From Amycolatopsis balhimycina FH 1894 (GTDB lineage Bacteria > Actinomycetota > Actinomycetes > Mycobacteriales > Pseudonocardiaceae): a DNA stretch of 64,000 nucleotides. Position numbers and translations under genes: made by a program. Below, piece by piece: positions 40,959 to 50,110 of this stretch. The notes beneath the pieces are model-generated. The model saw only the letters and a list, made by a program, of their open reading frames with translations. It ran no database searches and had not been told where the DNA came from. The stretch covers positions 5,094,868-5,158,867 of the forward strand of contig NZ_KB913037.1 in assembly GCF_000384295.1 (NCBI RefSeq). The letters are read 5' to 3'. Each line of letters begins with the position of its first letter. Position 1 is the first letter of the stretch.

Positions 40959-42266
40959 ATGCAACGCCGTTTCCACGCCCCTGTCGTTCTCCCGGCCGAC
41001 CCGTCCTGTTCGCTCCTCCGTGACGCGGTCGTCGATGTCGACGCCGATGGGCGCATTTCGTACTGCGGACCGGCGGCCACCGCCCCCGGGTCCGCCGCAC
41101 CGGTCACCACCCTGACCGGCATCCTGCTGCCCGGCCTGGTCAACACGCACGCGCACAGCCCGATGACGCTGCTGCGCGGCATGGGCGGCGACCTGCCGCT
41201 GCTGCCGTGGCTCAACGAGATCATCTGGCCGGCCGAGGCGAAGCTGCGGGCCGACGACGTCCGCACCGGCATGCTGCTCGGCTCGGTGGAGATGCTGCGC
41301 CACGGCGTGACGACGAGCGCGGAGATGTACTTCGAAGGCGAGCAGCTGGTCGACGCGGTGCTCACGACCGGCGGCCGCGTGCTGGTCGCGCCGCCGGTGA
41401 TGGAGCTGCCGGGGCTCGACTGGCGGGCGCAGCTGAAGGCGATCGAGCGCTGGATCGACACGGACGGCCTGCGCTTCGGCCCCGGCGACCGCATCGAGCT
41501 CGGTTACGGCCCGCACTCGGCGTACATGCTCTCTTCGGAAGGGCTGCGGGCGACCGCGGAGTCGGCCCGGTCGCGCGGCGCGCTGGTCCAGATCCACATC
41601 GCCGAGGCGGCCGCGGAGGACACCGCGGTCCGTGCCTCGCACGGTTCGGTGCCGGCGTTTCTCCAGGAGCTCGGCGTGCTGGACGGCCGCGTGCTGGCGG
41701 CGCACGCGATCCACCTGTCGGATGCGGACATCGCGCTCTTCGCGGCACACGGCGTCGGCATGGCGCACTGCCCGGGTTCGAACGCGAAGCTGGCCTCGGG
41801 CATCGCGCGGATCGCGGACCTGCGTGCGGCGGGCGTGGCGGTCGGCCTCGGCACCGACGGTCCGGCCTCCAACGACGACATCGACCTGTGGGAGGAACTC
41901 CAGCTGGCGGCGATGTTCGCCCGGCTGGCCACCGGCGACTCGACGGTGTTGACGGCGGCGGACGTGTTCTTGCTGGCCACCCGAGGTGGGGCGGCGGCTC
42001 TGGGCCGCGCCGACATCGGGGCGATCGAGGCCGGCCGCTGGGCGGACCTGGTGCACGTCGACCTGGACGACCCGGCGTTCGCGTGCGGCCTGGACGTCCC
42101 GGACGTGCAGCTGCTGTCGAACCTCGTGTGGGCGGCCGGGTCGCGCCGGGTCCGGGACGTGTGGGTCGCGGGCGAGCAGGTCGTGGCGGACGGGGAGTCG
42201 CTGAAGGTGGACCGGGCGAAGGTCCAGGCCGGAGTGGCCGAGACCGCGGCCCGGCTCCGGGCCTAG
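40959..42266 (+). CDS. Amidohydrolase, MTA/SAH deaminase-like
   Basis: A 435-aa metal-dependent amidohydrolase. Metal and catalytic motifs are VNTHAHSPMTLLRG (residues about 61-74), QIHIAEAAAE, LAAHAIHLSD, MAHCPGSNAKLASG and LGTDGPASNDDIDL. The sequence is closest in style to 5-methylthioadenosine/S-adenosylhomocysteine deaminases and SsnA/TrzN-type enzymes; the exact substrate cannot be fixed. TAGTAT (40947-40952), 6 nt before ATG 40959, predicts a leaderless mRNA. The gene is convergent with an SDR gene, 8 nt apart. Confidence 0.85.
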   Translation: MQRRFHAPVVLPADPSCSLLRDAVVDVDADGRISYCGPAATAPGSAAPVTTLTGILLPGLVNTHAHSPMTLLRGMGGDLPLLPWLNEIIWPAEAKLRADDVRTGMLLGSVEMLRHGVTTSAEMYFEGEQLVDAVLTTGGRVLVAPPVMELPGLDWRAQLKAIERWIDTDGLRFGPGDRIELGYGPHSAYMLSSEGLRATAESARSRGALVQIHIAEAAAEDTAVRASHGSVPAFLQELGVLDGRVLAAHAIHLSDADIALFAAHGVGMAHCPGSNAKLASGIARIADLRAAGVAVGLGTDGPASNDDIDLWEELQLAAMFARLATGDSTVLTAADVFLLATRGGAAALGRADIGAIEAGRWADLVHVDLDDPAFACGLDVPDVQLLSNLVWAAGSRRVRDVWVAGEQVVADGESLKVDRAKVQAGVAETAARLRA

Positions 42267-42274
42267 CGACCTGC

Positions 42275-42952
42275 TTAACGCGGGCGCAGGATCACTTCCG
42301 TCTGGTGGGCGTCCGGGGTGGCCGAGATCGCTGTCACCACCGCCGTCGCCACCGAGTCCGCTTTCAGCAGGTGTGCTGTGTCGTACTCGCGGCCTTCGCC
42401 GGCGAAGATCTCCTGCTGCATCTCCGTGTCCGTGCGGCCCGGGTAGACCGAGGTCACGCGGAGGTCCGGTTCCTCTTCGCGCAGGGCGTCGGCGAAGGCG
42501 CGGACCGCGAACTTGCTCGCCGCGTACGGGGACCAGCCCGGGCGGGCGTTCCGGCCCGCTCCCGAGTTGATCACCACCACGTGGCCGCGGGCCGTGCGCA
42601 GGGCCGGGAGCAGCAGGCGGGTCAGCTCGACCACTGCCAGGGTGTTGACCTCGAAGTTGTCGCGCCACGCCGACGCGGAAGCGTCCTCGATGCGGCCCAG
42701 GCGTGCCACGCCCGCCGAGTGGACCAGCACGTCCAACGACGAGATGTCCGCGACCGCCGAAGCGAGCGAAGCCGGATCCGTCAGCTCCACCGGCCACGGC
42801 TTCGCGCCCGGGAGCTCCTTGGCCAGCGCGGCCAGCGCGTCGGCGTCGCGGCCGCCGAGCAGCAGGCGGTGGGTCGGGGCGAGCTGGTGGGCGACCGCCG
42901 CGCCGATGCCGCGCGACGCACCGGTCACCAGGGCGAGGGGAAGATCCGTCAT
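42275..42952 (-). CDS. SDR family oxidoreductase 2
   Basis: A 225-aa classical SDR: TGASRGIG (residues about 10-17), HSAGVA, the catalytic Ser in VINSGAG, and YAASK. The C-terminus VYPGRTDTEMQQE is typical of small NADP-dependent reductases. ATG 42952 overlaps the stop of the SdrD-like gene by 4 nt, although the two functions seem unrelated. The substrate is unknown. Confidence 0.88.
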   Translation of the reverse strand: MTDLPLALVTGASRGIGAAVAHQLAPTHRLLLGGRDADALAALAKELPGAKPWPVELTDPASLASAVADISSLDVLVHSAGVARLGRIEDASASAWRDNFEVNTLAVVELTRLLLPALRTARGHVVVINSGAGRNARPGWSPYAASKFAVRAFADALREEEPDLRVTSVYPGRTDTEMQQEIFAGEGREYDTAHLLKADSVATAVVTAISATPDAHQTEVILRPR

Positions 42953-44631
42953 GCCCCCACCGTAACGGCGAACCCGGCGTCCACCGTGCGGTCCTCGCGC
43001 TTGCCCTGGCCGAGCTGCCGGACGTCGGTGCAGCCCGTCGCCGGGTCCGCGTCCGAGTCGGCCGCGTCGTCGGCCGCGTCCTTCGGCACCAGGTGCTCGC
43101 CCGGCGGCGGCGTGAAGCACACCTGGTACCCGCCGTCCTCCAAGCCGTCGAACGCGTACGCGCCGTCGTCGCCCGTGGCGACGCTCGCCACCTCCGTGGC
43201 GCCGTTCTTCAGTGTCACCTTGACGCCCGCGAGGCCGGGCTCGCCCGGGTCCTGCCGTCCGTTCCCGTCGGTGTCCGCCCAGGCGAAGTCGCCGATCCGG
43301 TTCGTCGGCGGTGCCAGCCCGAGGTCCACCGTGAAGTCCTCCCGCCCCTTGCCGCCCAGGGTCCGGGGCGCGGCGCAGCCGTCGGCGCCCGCGTCGGAGT
43401 CCTTGTCGTCGCTGCCCGCGTCCTCGCGCGTCACGGCGAAGCCTTCCGGGAAGCCGTCGAAGCAGACCTGGTACGTGCCGTCCTTGAGCTTCTCGAAGCC
43501 GTACTTGCCCTTGTCGTCGGTCGTCGTGGTGCCGACCGTGCCGCCCGCGCCGTCCTTCAGCGTCACCTTGACGCCCGCGACGCCGGGCTCGCCCGGGTCC
43601 TGCAGCCCGTCGCGGTTGCGGTCCGCCCAGGCGAAGTCGCCGATCTTCGCGATCGACGGCGGGGGCAGGACGGTGATCGTCGCCGACGCCGTCTTGTCGC
43701 CGAGCGTGCCGCTCACGTAGTGCACGCCGGTGACCTTCGCCGTGTTGACGTGCCCGGTGTCGGCCACCGTGAGGTCCGGGTGGTCGCAGGTCAGCTGCCG
43801 GTTCGCGCCCGCGGCCAGCCCGAACGGCCCGAACGGCTCGGCGCACCACGGGTCCCGCACCGTGATCCCGGTCAGGTCCTGCGTGCCCTCGTTGGTCACG
43901 GTGACGCGGTAGTGCGCGGTCTCGCCCGCGGTCACCGTCGCGAACGGGCCCCACGCGCCGGTCGCCGGGTTCCGCACTTCCTTCTTCACCGAGTACGCCG
44001 CGAGCTGGAGGTCGACGCAGTCCCAGCGCAGCCGGTCGAGGCTGGTCGTGGCGAAGAACTTCACCGCGGTCGCCTTCGCCGGCGCGGTCGCCGCCGGGAA
44101 GTCCTGCTGTTCAAGCTGCCCGTCGCCGGCGTAGTGGCCGGCGACCAGCTTGGTCTCCTGCACCTGGGCGCCCGTCGCGTCGAAGAACCGCAGGCCGGTG
44201 GCCGGTTCGTACTTCGGCGCGTGCGAAGCGGTCCAGACACTGAGCGTGTAGACGCCGCCGGGGACGAACCGCTCGGTCTGGGAGGCGGTGCTGGTCTTGC
44301 CGTCCGGCGTCTGGATGACCGCCGACCGCTGCCCGTCGACGGCGTACGCCTGCTCGGTCAGCAGCTTCGGCGCCTTCGCGGCCGGTGTCCCGGGCGGGAC
44401 CGGCGCGGCCGGGGTGAACACGTACCCGTCCGGGGCGCCGTTGCGCGCGGTGAGCTCGACGCTCGGATTCGGCGCGAGCCCGCCGCAGCCCGGCGGCGCA
44501 TCCGCGGACGCGGACGCGGGCACCGCCGCACCCGCGATCGCCACCGCCACCACCACCGTCGCCCGCGCCGAGAAGATCACCTCTCGACTATGACGCGCGG
44601 CACGGGCCCGCACCGGCCGAGAACCGTCCAC
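42949..44631 (-). CDS. Secreted SdrD B-like repeat protein
   Basis: A protein of about 560 aa. A signal peptide (VVVAVAIAGAAVPASASA, cleaved before DAPPG) is followed by a beta-rich N-terminal domain, then a DUF11-like segment (AHYRVTVTNEGTQDLTGITV). Two SdrD B-like domains come last, each beginning IGDFAWAD and containing D-N-G-x-Q-D-P-G-E-P-G, a calcium-binding CnaB-like repeat. No LPXTG or membrane anchor is visible, so it is probably released or non-covalently held. The start is unclear: GTG 44631 or GTG 44580, neither with a good Shine-Dalgarno. It overlaps the SDR gene by 4 nt. Confidence 0.8.
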   Translation of the reverse strand: MDGSRPVRARAARHSREVIFSARATVVVAVAIAGAAVPASASADAPPGCGGLAPNPSVELTARNGAPDGYVFTPAAPVPPGTPAAKAPKLLTEQAYAVDGQRSAVIQTPDGKTSTASQTERFVPGGVYTLSVWTASHAPKYEPATGLRFFDATGAQVQETKLVAGHYAGDGQLEQQDFPAATAPAKATAVKFFATTSLDRLRWDCVDLQLAAYSVKKEVRNPATGAWGPFATVTAGETAHYRVTVTNEGTQDLTGITVRDPWCAEPFGPFGLAAGANRQLTCDHPDLTVADTGHVNTAKVTGVHYVSGTLGDKTASATITVLPPPSIAKIGDFAWADRNRDGLQDPGEPGVAGVKVTLKDGAGGTVGTTTTDDKGKYGFEKLKDGTYQVCFDGFPEGFAVTREDAGSDDKDSDAGADGCAAPRTLGGKGREDFTVDLGLAPPTNRIGDFAWADTDGNGRQDPGEPGLAGVKVTLKNGATEVASVATGDDGAYAFDGLEDGGYQVCFTPPPGEHLVPKDAADDAADSDADPATGCTDVRQLGQGKREDRTVDAGFAVTVGA

Positions 44632-44667
44632 TTAAGAGTGAACCTCGGCCGGGCGGGCCCGCGGGCC

Positions 44668-46749
44668 TCAGCGTTCGCCGATGCGGCCGGGCAGCCCGAA
44701 GCGGCCCTTCTTCCACACCGAGACGATGGCCGGGCGCGGCTGCGCGGTGCCGCCGTCCGGCCAGTGCGACGTCGGGTTGGCCGAGCTCGTCCCGTTCTCA
44801 CCCGGGTGCTGGACCGCGACGAGCACCAGGTTGTCGGTCACGACCGGGCCGCACGTCTCGGCACCGACCGGCACCGACAGGAACTGCTTGACGTGGCCGC
44901 GCTCGGGCCCGGTGACCGGCACCGAGAACAGGCCGTCGTTCGCGCCCAGCGTGTTGCCGTCGGTGGCGATCCACAGGTTGCCGTGCCGGTCGAACGCGAC
45001 GTTGTCCGGGCAGGAGATCGGGCTGACCTGGTCCTTCGGGAAACCGCCGAAGTAGGTGTCGGCCGCCTTGGGGTCGCCGCAGACCAGCAGCAGCCGCCAG
45101 GAGAACCGGGTCGACGCCGCGTCGCCGCAGGACTCCTCCCACTCCAGGATGTGACCGTTCTTGTTGCTGTTGCGCGGGTTGACCTCGTCGACGCCGGCCT
45201 TGCCCGCCGCGCCGCGGTCGGTGTTGTTGGTCAGCGCCGCGTAGATCCGGCCGTTGACCGGGTTCGGCTCGATGTCCTCCGGCCGGTCCATCTTCGTGGG
45301 GGCCACCTTGTCCGCGGCCTGGCGCGTGAAGACGTAGACCTCCTCGGCGGTGAATCCGTCCACAAAGGACTTATCGCCGCTGACCAGCGGGATCCACTCG
45401 CCGGTGCCGTCGAACTCGGCGTCGGCGGGCAGCGTGCCCTTGCCGTCGATCTCCGCCGCGGGGCTGTCGCCGGTGAAGCGGGCGACGTACAGCGTGCCTT
45501 CGTCGAGCAGCGCCGAGTTGTGCCGCCGCGCGTGCGCGCTGGTGCCGGGCTTGTACTTGCCCTTCGAGACGAACTTGTAGATGTACTCGAACCGGCTGTC
45601 GTCACCGGAGTAGACGGCGACGTGGCCGTCGGCGGTGATCTTGATGTTCGCGGCTTCGTGCTTGAACCGGCCGAGCGCGGTGTGCTTGACCGGCGTCGAG
45701 TTCGGGTCGTTGGGGTCGATTTCGACGACCCAGCCGAACCGGTTCGGCTCGTTGGGCTCCTGCGAGACGTCCCAGCGCTTGTCGAACCGCTCCCACTTGC
45801 GGGTGCTCGTGCCGCTGCCGACGGAGTAGCGCTTGAGCCGCGCCGCCGTGACCGGGTCGGTGACCTTGTCGGAGTTGGCGAAGTACTGGTCGAAGTTCTC
45901 CTCGCCGGAGAGCACGGTGCCCCACGGCGTCACGCCGCCGGAGCAGTTGTTCTGCGTACCGCGAACCTGGCGGCCGGTCGGATCGGCCGACGTCTTGAGG
46001 AACTTCGAGCCGGCGGCCGGGCCGCGGACCTCGAAGATCGTGTCGAGGGTGATCCGGCGGCCGTACCGGCTCGGGACCACCTCGAGCCCGCCGTGGACCG
46101 GGTCGCGGCGGGCCTGCAGCACCGAGAGGCCGTGCGCGGCCCAGGCGATCTTCGCCTGCTCCTCGGTCGGGTTGGCCGGGTCGTACTGGTCGGCCGGGAA
46201 CATGTGGACCTCGGTCGTGTACTCGTGGTTGACCACGAGCAGGTTCGACAGACCCAGCGGGTCCTGCGGGATCAGGCCGACGAAGTCGTTGTTGTAGCCG
46301 AACTGCTTGGCCTGCGCGGCCGCGGTCTGCTGGGTGAAGTCGAACTTCGGCGCGCCCGGGACGACCGGGTCGCCCCAGCGGACGACGACGCGCTGGGCGT
46401 AGCCGTCGGGGATGCTGACCTGGTCGAGCTTGTTCGGCGGGACCGGCGTGAAGTCGGTGCCCGGGACCGGACGCGGCTTCGGGCCGTGGCCGTTCGCCGT
46501 GACGTCGGCCGGGGCCGCGGCCGCGGTGCCCGTCGAGAGCGCGGCGAAGCCACCGGCCGCGGCCGCCATCACCGCGCCCGCCTTGAAGACCCGGCGCCGC
46601 GAGATGTCCTTGACGACGTCACCGAAGTACTCGTTGCCGGTCTCGTTCGCCTCCGGGTGGGCGCATGCGTTGCCGCACCGGTACTCGCAGGTGATCGGGG
46701 AGCGGCCACCCGGGTGAGCGGGGAACAGCGGGAGCAGGCGGTCGGGCAC
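44668..46749 (-). CDS. phoX: PhoX family alkaline phosphatase
   Basis: A 693-aa secreted phosphatase of the PhoX (DUF839) family. The N-terminus has a cysteine cluster CEYRCGNACAHP and then SRRRVFKAGAVMAAAAGG, a twin-arginine-like export signal. Family segments include NHEYTTEVHMFP, CSGGVTPWGTVLSGEENFDQ, RPEDIEPNP and CPDNVAFDRHGNLW. Such enzymes use calcium and iron to free phosphate from organic esters outside the cell. GTG 46749 has GGAGG 5 nt upstream; the longer frame is leader. Two 11-bp-spaced repeats resembling a PHO box lie 72-89 bp upstream, consistent with PhoP control. Confidence 0.9.
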   Translation of the reverse strand: MPDRLLPLFPAHPGGRSPITCEYRCGNACAHPEANETGNEYFGDVVKDISRRRVFKAGAVMAAAAGGFAALSTGTAAAAPADVTANGHGPKPRPVPGTDFTPVPPNKLDQVSIPDGYAQRVVVRWGDPVVPGAPKFDFTQQTAAAQAKQFGYNNDFVGLIPQDPLGLSNLLVVNHEYTTEVHMFPADQYDPANPTEEQAKIAWAAHGLSVLQARRDPVHGGLEVVPSRYGRRITLDTIFEVRGPAAGSKFLKTSADPTGRQVRGTQNNCSGGVTPWGTVLSGEENFDQYFANSDKVTDPVTAARLKRYSVGSGTSTRKWERFDKRWDVSQEPNEPNRFGWVVEIDPNDPNSTPVKHTALGRFKHEAANIKITADGHVAVYSGDDSRFEYIYKFVSKGKYKPGTSAHARRHNSALLDEGTLYVARFTGDSPAAEIDGKGTLPADAEFDGTGEWIPLVSGDKSFVDGFTAEEVYVFTRQAADKVAPTKMDRPEDIEPNPVNGRIYAALTNNTDRGAAGKAGVDEVNPRNSNKNGHILEWEESCGDAASTRFSWRLLLVCGDPKAADTYFGGFPKDQVSPISCPDNVAFDRHGNLWIATDGNTLGANDGLFSVPVTGPERGHVKQFLSVPVGAETCGPVVTDNLVLVAVQHPGENGTSSANPTSHWPDGGTAQPRPAIVSVWKKGRFGLPGRIGER

Positions 46750-46820
46750 AGCGCCTCCATGGTGGGAGTTCGGGAACGAAGCGACCGTATGTGCCGAAAA
46801 CCAGCCGATCCAGACATCTG

Positions 46821-46838
46821 GGTGAACAGCGGGTGTAT
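46821..46838 (-). promoter_or_regulatory. Possible PHO box upstream of phoX
   Basis: On the minus strand, GTTCACC (46821-46827) and ATACACC (46832-46838) form two direct units spaced 11 bp, the architecture of actinomycete PhoP sites (consensus GTTCACC). The second unit matches 5 of 7. PhoX genes are typical members of the PhoP regulon. Confidence 0.5.
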
Positions 46839-46985
46839 TGCTCGCAATGCCCACGCGCGGTGCCCCGGACGGCCGACGGCCCCGGACACTTGGTCCAGGG
46901 GCCGTCGCTCTGCGTGAGATCAGCTAGGCTAACAAAAATTAGTAAGGGTAGCTAAGTAAGTCGGCTCACAGGCTAGGCTCGGGAC

Positions 46986-47627
46986 ATGGACGCGGTGATC
47001 TTCGACCTCGACGGCGTACTGGTGGACTCCGAGCGGATCTGGGACGAAGTGCGGCGCGCGGTCGTCGCCGAGCACGGCGGCACCTGGCGCGAGGAGGCGA
47101 CGCGCGCCCTGCAGGGGATGAGCACCCCCGAATGGGCCCGCTACCTGGTGGAGGAGCTCGGCGCGCGGACCACCCCGGCCGAGATCGCGACCCTCGTCGT
47201 CCAGCGCATGGCCGCCCGGTACGCCGCGGAGCCGCCGCTGATCCCGGGTGCGGTGGAGGTCGTGCGCCAGGTGTCGAACCGGTGGCCGGTGGCGATCGCG
47301 AGCTCGTCGCCGGTGATCCTGATCAAGGGCTTCCTGGACGTGACGGGCCTGCCGGTGGGGGCGGCCGTGTCGTCCGAGCAGGTCGGCGCGGGGAAGCCGG
47401 CGCCGGACGTGTACCTGCGGGCGGCCGAGCTGCTGGGCGTGGCAGCCTCGGACTGCGCGGCCGTCGAGGACACCACGAACGGGTTGCGGTCGGCACTGGC
47501 GGCGAAGATGGCGGTGTACGCGGTGCCGAACCCGCACTTCCCGCCCGCTCCGGAGGTGCTGAAGCAGGCCACCGCGGTGGTGGAGAAGATCACCGACCTG
47601 CCGGGTGCGCTGGGGTTGACCAGCTGA
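46986..47627 (+). CDS. HAD-superfamily phosphatase, beta-phosphoglucomutase type
   Basis: A 213-aa HAD hydrolase. Motif I is FDLDGVLVDSE (residues about 6-16), motif II is ASSSP, motif III Lys is in GKPAPDVYL, and motif IV is VEDTTNG. The small helical cap places it with phosphoglucomutase/phosphoglycolate phosphatase-like enzymes; the substrate is not defined. TAGGCT (46974-46979) lies 6 nt before ATG 46986, so the mRNA is probably leaderless. The 3' end overlaps the convergent membrane gene by 38 nt. Confidence 0.88.
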   Translation: MDAVIFDLDGVLVDSERIWDEVRRAVVAEHGGTWREEATRALQGMSTPEWARYLVEELGARTTPAEIATLVVQRMAARYAAEPPLIPGAVEVVRQVSNRWPVAIASSSPVILIKGFLDVTGLPVGAAVSSEQVGAGKPAPDVYLRAAELLGVAASDCAAVEDTTNGLRSALAAKMAVYAVPNPHFPPAPEVLKQATAVVEKITDLPGALGLTS

Positions 47628-48336
47628 CCTGGAAGCGCACCGGCGGCGAATCCGCATGGACATCGGCGAGGAACAACTGGTCCGATCCCAGCATGCCGAC
47701 CGCCTTGGCCTGACTCGGATCGCTCTTCGCGTCGAAGAGCCGCAGTTCCCGCGCCGCCGGGTCGACGAGGTAGATCGCCTTGCCGGCCGGCAGCGGGCCG
47801 TCGTCCTCACCCACGTACCCGGAGCGCACCACGGCGGTCGAGAGGGGGACGCACGTCGGCGACTTCATCCCGTACTGCGGAGATGTGCCATCCGGCTTCA
47901 CGCCGCCGGGTGACGCCAGGAGGCAGAACATGGTTCGCGCCGGGACTGTCTTGGTGGTCGCGGTCACCGCGTAGGTCGTCCAACGATCGGTTTGCCCGGT
48001 GAACTCGCCGACCGGAGTCCCGATCCGGCTGAAGCTGATCGAGCCGAAGCCGACCGACCCGTCGTAGTACACAGGCTTCGGCAAGCCGAACGGTTCGCCA
48101 GGAGGGCTCGCCGGCAGAGTGGAATCCGCCAGCTGGAGCCGGGTGGCCATCAGCACGCTGGTCAGCAGCACCAGCGCCGCGGCCAGGGGCGCCACCACCA
48201 CCGTCAACCGGCGGCGGGCGGCCCGTGACCGCCGCTGTCTGCGTTGCTGCTCGGCCCACGCGGCGTCGAGGTTCGGCCTGACCTCCCCCGCCCGCTCGCG
48301 CAGTGCTTCGGCCAGCTTGCGTTCGAGGTCGATCAT
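47590..48336 (-). CDS. Membrane protein, probable anti-sigma partner
   Basis: A 248-aa protein with a basic N-terminal cytoplasmic segment of about 43 residues (RKLAEALRERAGEVRPNLDAA), one transmembrane helix (VVVAPLAAALVLLTSVLMA) and an extracellular beta-rich domain with two cysteines. There is no zinc-binding HxxxCxxC motif. ATG 48336 overlaps the sigma factor stop by 4 nt. This order and topology fit a transmembrane regulator of the ECF sigma factor, as seen in SigE-family pairs; direct inhibition is inference. Confidence 0.7.
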   Translation of the reverse strand: MIDLERKLAEALRERAGEVRPNLDAAWAEQQRRQRRSRAARRRLTVVVAPLAAALVLLTSVLMATRLQLADSTLPASPPGEPFGLPKPVYYDGSVGFGSISFSRIGTPVGEFTGQTDRWTTYAVTATTKTVPARTMFCLLASPGGVKPDGTSPQYGMKSPTCVPLSTAVVRSGYVGEDDGPLPAGKAIYLVDPAARELRLFDAKSDPSQAKAVGMLGSDQLFLADVHADSPPVRFQVSWSTPAHPAGR

Positions 48337-48863
48337 CGCGCGCCTCCGAGGTCGTCCCCCAGGTGTTTGCGCAGATTCTCCATCGCGTGGTGGGTGGTCG
48401 CCTTCACCGTGCCCGGCGAGACACCCAGGGTGTCCGCGATGGCCACCGTGCTCAGGTCCAGCCAGTAGCGCAGCACCAGCACTTCGCGCTGGCGACGGGA
48501 CAGCTTCACCAGTACCGCGCGCAGCCGCTGGTGCTCCCAGCTGGCCACCGCCCTGACCTCGGCCGACGGCTCGTCCGGCGGCCGGTCCTGCGGTGCCCGC
48601 CGGACGACGCGCAGGTGCCGCGTCCGCGACCGCGACATGTTCACCACGGTCGCGCGGAGGTAGCCGGCGACGCGGGTGTGGTCGATCAGGGAGTCCCAGC
48701 GCTGGTGGAGCTTGACGAAGGCCTCCTGCGCGATGTTCTCCGCGTCGTCCGCGCCGAGCAGGTGGGCCAGCCGCGTCATCTGGCCGAAGTACTCCCGGAA
48801 CAGGTCGTGGAAGGTCGGCGCGCCCAGGTCCCCCGGCACGCTTTCCCCCACGCTCGCCCTCAC
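48333..48863 (-). CDS. ECF sigma factor, SigE family
   Basis: A 176-aa sigma-70 family factor. Region 2 includes FREYFGQMTRLAHLLGADDAENIAQEAFVKLHQRW (residues about 20-54). Region 4 has LSRRQREVLVLRYWLDLSTVAIADTLGVSPGTVKATTHHAM. It belongs to the actinobacterial SigE family of ECF factors. Start codon choice is open among GTG 48863, GTG 48851 and others, because Shine-Dalgarno spacing is poor for all. It is translationally coupled to the membrane partner. Confidence 0.85.
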   Translation of the reverse strand: MRASVGESVPGDLGAPTFHDLFREYFGQMTRLAHLLGADDAENIAQEAFVKLHQRWDSLIDHTRVAGYLRATVVNMSRSRTRHLRVVRRAPQDRPPDEPSAEVRAVASWEHQRLRAVLVKLSRRQREVLVLRYWLDLSTVAIADTLGVSPGTVKATTHHAMENLRKHLGDDLGGAR

Positions 48864-48908
48864 GCGCTCCTCACGCGCACCCCGCCCCACCGGTTTAGTG
48901 CAGCACAG

Positions 48909-48941
48909 AAAAAGGCCGTCACCAGGGGTGACGGCCTTTTT
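48909..48941. terminator. Bidirectional terminator at the ino1 3' end
   Basis: AAAAAGGCCGTCACC-AGG-GGTGACGGCCTTTTT is a perfect 15-bp stem with a T-run on one side and an A-run on the other. It ends ino1 transcripts, 11 nt after the stop, and lies just upstream of the sigma gene. Confidence 0.88.
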
Positions 48942-48952
48942 CCAAGACAGCT

Positions 48953-50041
48953 TTACCGCTCGATTTCGCCGCGGATGAACTTCTCGACGGCGTCGCGGGC
49001 GGTCGAGTCGTCGTACTGCTCCGGCGGCGACTTCATGAAGTAGGACGACGCCGACAGGATCGGGCCGCCGATACCGCGGTCGAGGGCGATCTTCGCCGCC
49101 CGCACCGCGTCGATGATGATGCCCGCCGAGTTCGGCGAGTCCCACACCTCGAGCTTGTACTCCAGGTTCAGCGGCACGTCGCCGAAGGCGCGGCCCTCGA
49201 GGCGGACGTAGGCCCACTTGCGGTCGTCGAGCCACTGCACGTAGTCCGACGGTCCGATGTGGACATTGCCCTTGCCGAGGTCGCGGTCGACCTGCGAAGT
49301 CACCGACTGGGTCTTCGAGATCTTCTTCGACTCGAGCCGCTCCAGCTCCTTCATGTTCAGGAAGTCCATGTTCCCGCCCACGTTGAGCTGCATCGTCCGG
49401 TCGAGCTGGACGCCGCGGTCCTCGAACAGCTTCGCCAGCACGCGGTGCGTGATGGTGGCGCCGACCTGGGACTTGATGTCGTCGCCGACGATCGGGACGC
49501 CGGCGTCGGTGAACTTCTGCGCCCACTCCGGGTCGGAGGCGATGAACACCGGCAGCGCGTTGACGAACGCCACACCCGCGTCGATCGCGGCCTGGGCGTA
49601 GAACTTGTCGGCCACCTCGGAGCCCACCGGCAGGTACGAAACGAGCACGTCGGCCTGCGACTCGCGCAGCGCGGCGACGATGTCGACCGGGGTCTCGTCG
49701 GACTCCTCGATCGTCTCGCGGTAGAACCGGCCGAGCCCGTCGTGGGTGTGCCCCCGCTGGACGGTGACGCCAAGCGGCGGCACGTCGGCGATCTTGATGG
49801 TGTTGTTCTCGGAGGCGAAGATCGCCTCGGACAGGTCGCGGCTGACCTTCTTGGCGTCCACGTCGAACGCGGCGACGAACTCGATGTCGCGGACGTGGTA
49901 CCCGCCGAAGTCGACGTGCATCAAGCCGGGGACGCGGGTGGCCGGGTCCGCGTCGCGGTAGTACTGGACACCCTGGACCAGCGACGCCGCGCAGTTGCCG
50001 ACGCCCACGATGGCCACCCGTACGCGGCGGTTCTCGCCCAT
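48953..50041 (-). CDS. ino1: Inositol-1-phosphate (myo-inositol-3-phosphate) synthase
   Basis: A 362-aa actinobacterial-type Ino1. It has the NAD-binding motif [13 protein letters not shown] (residues about 12-24) and family segments [30 protein letters not shown] and [19 protein letters not shown]. It converts glucose-6-phosphate to myo-inositol-3-phosphate for phosphatidylinositol and mycothiol synthesis. ATG 50041 has GGAG 8 nt upstream. The PadR gene precedes it by 69 nt, an order kept in mycobacteria (Rv0046c-Rv0047c), so the pair is probably an operon under PadR control. Confidence 0.95.
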   Translation of the reverse strand: MGENRRVRVAIVGVGNCAASLVQGVQYYRDADPATRVPGLMHVDFGGYHVRDIEFVAAFDVDAKKVSRDLSEAIFASENNTIKIADVPPLGVTVQRGHTHDGLGRFYRETIEESDETPVDIVAALRESQADVLVSYLPVGSEVADKFYAQAAIDAGVAFVNALPVFIASDPEWAQKFTDAGVPIVGDDIKSQVGATITHRVLAKLFEDRGVQLDRTMQLNVGGNMDFLNMKELERLESKKISKTQSVTSQVDRDLGKGNVHIGPSDYVQWLDDRKWAYVRLEGRAFGDVPLNLEYKLEVWDSPNSAGIIIDAVRAAKIALDRGIGGPILSASSYFMKSPPEQYDDSTARDAVEKFIRGEIER

Positions 50042-50110
50042 GGGAGGTTTCTCCTTCAATCCGTCTGTCAGTAGGTCTGGTGCCGCCACGCTGCGGCCCG
50101 GCCTCGCGGC

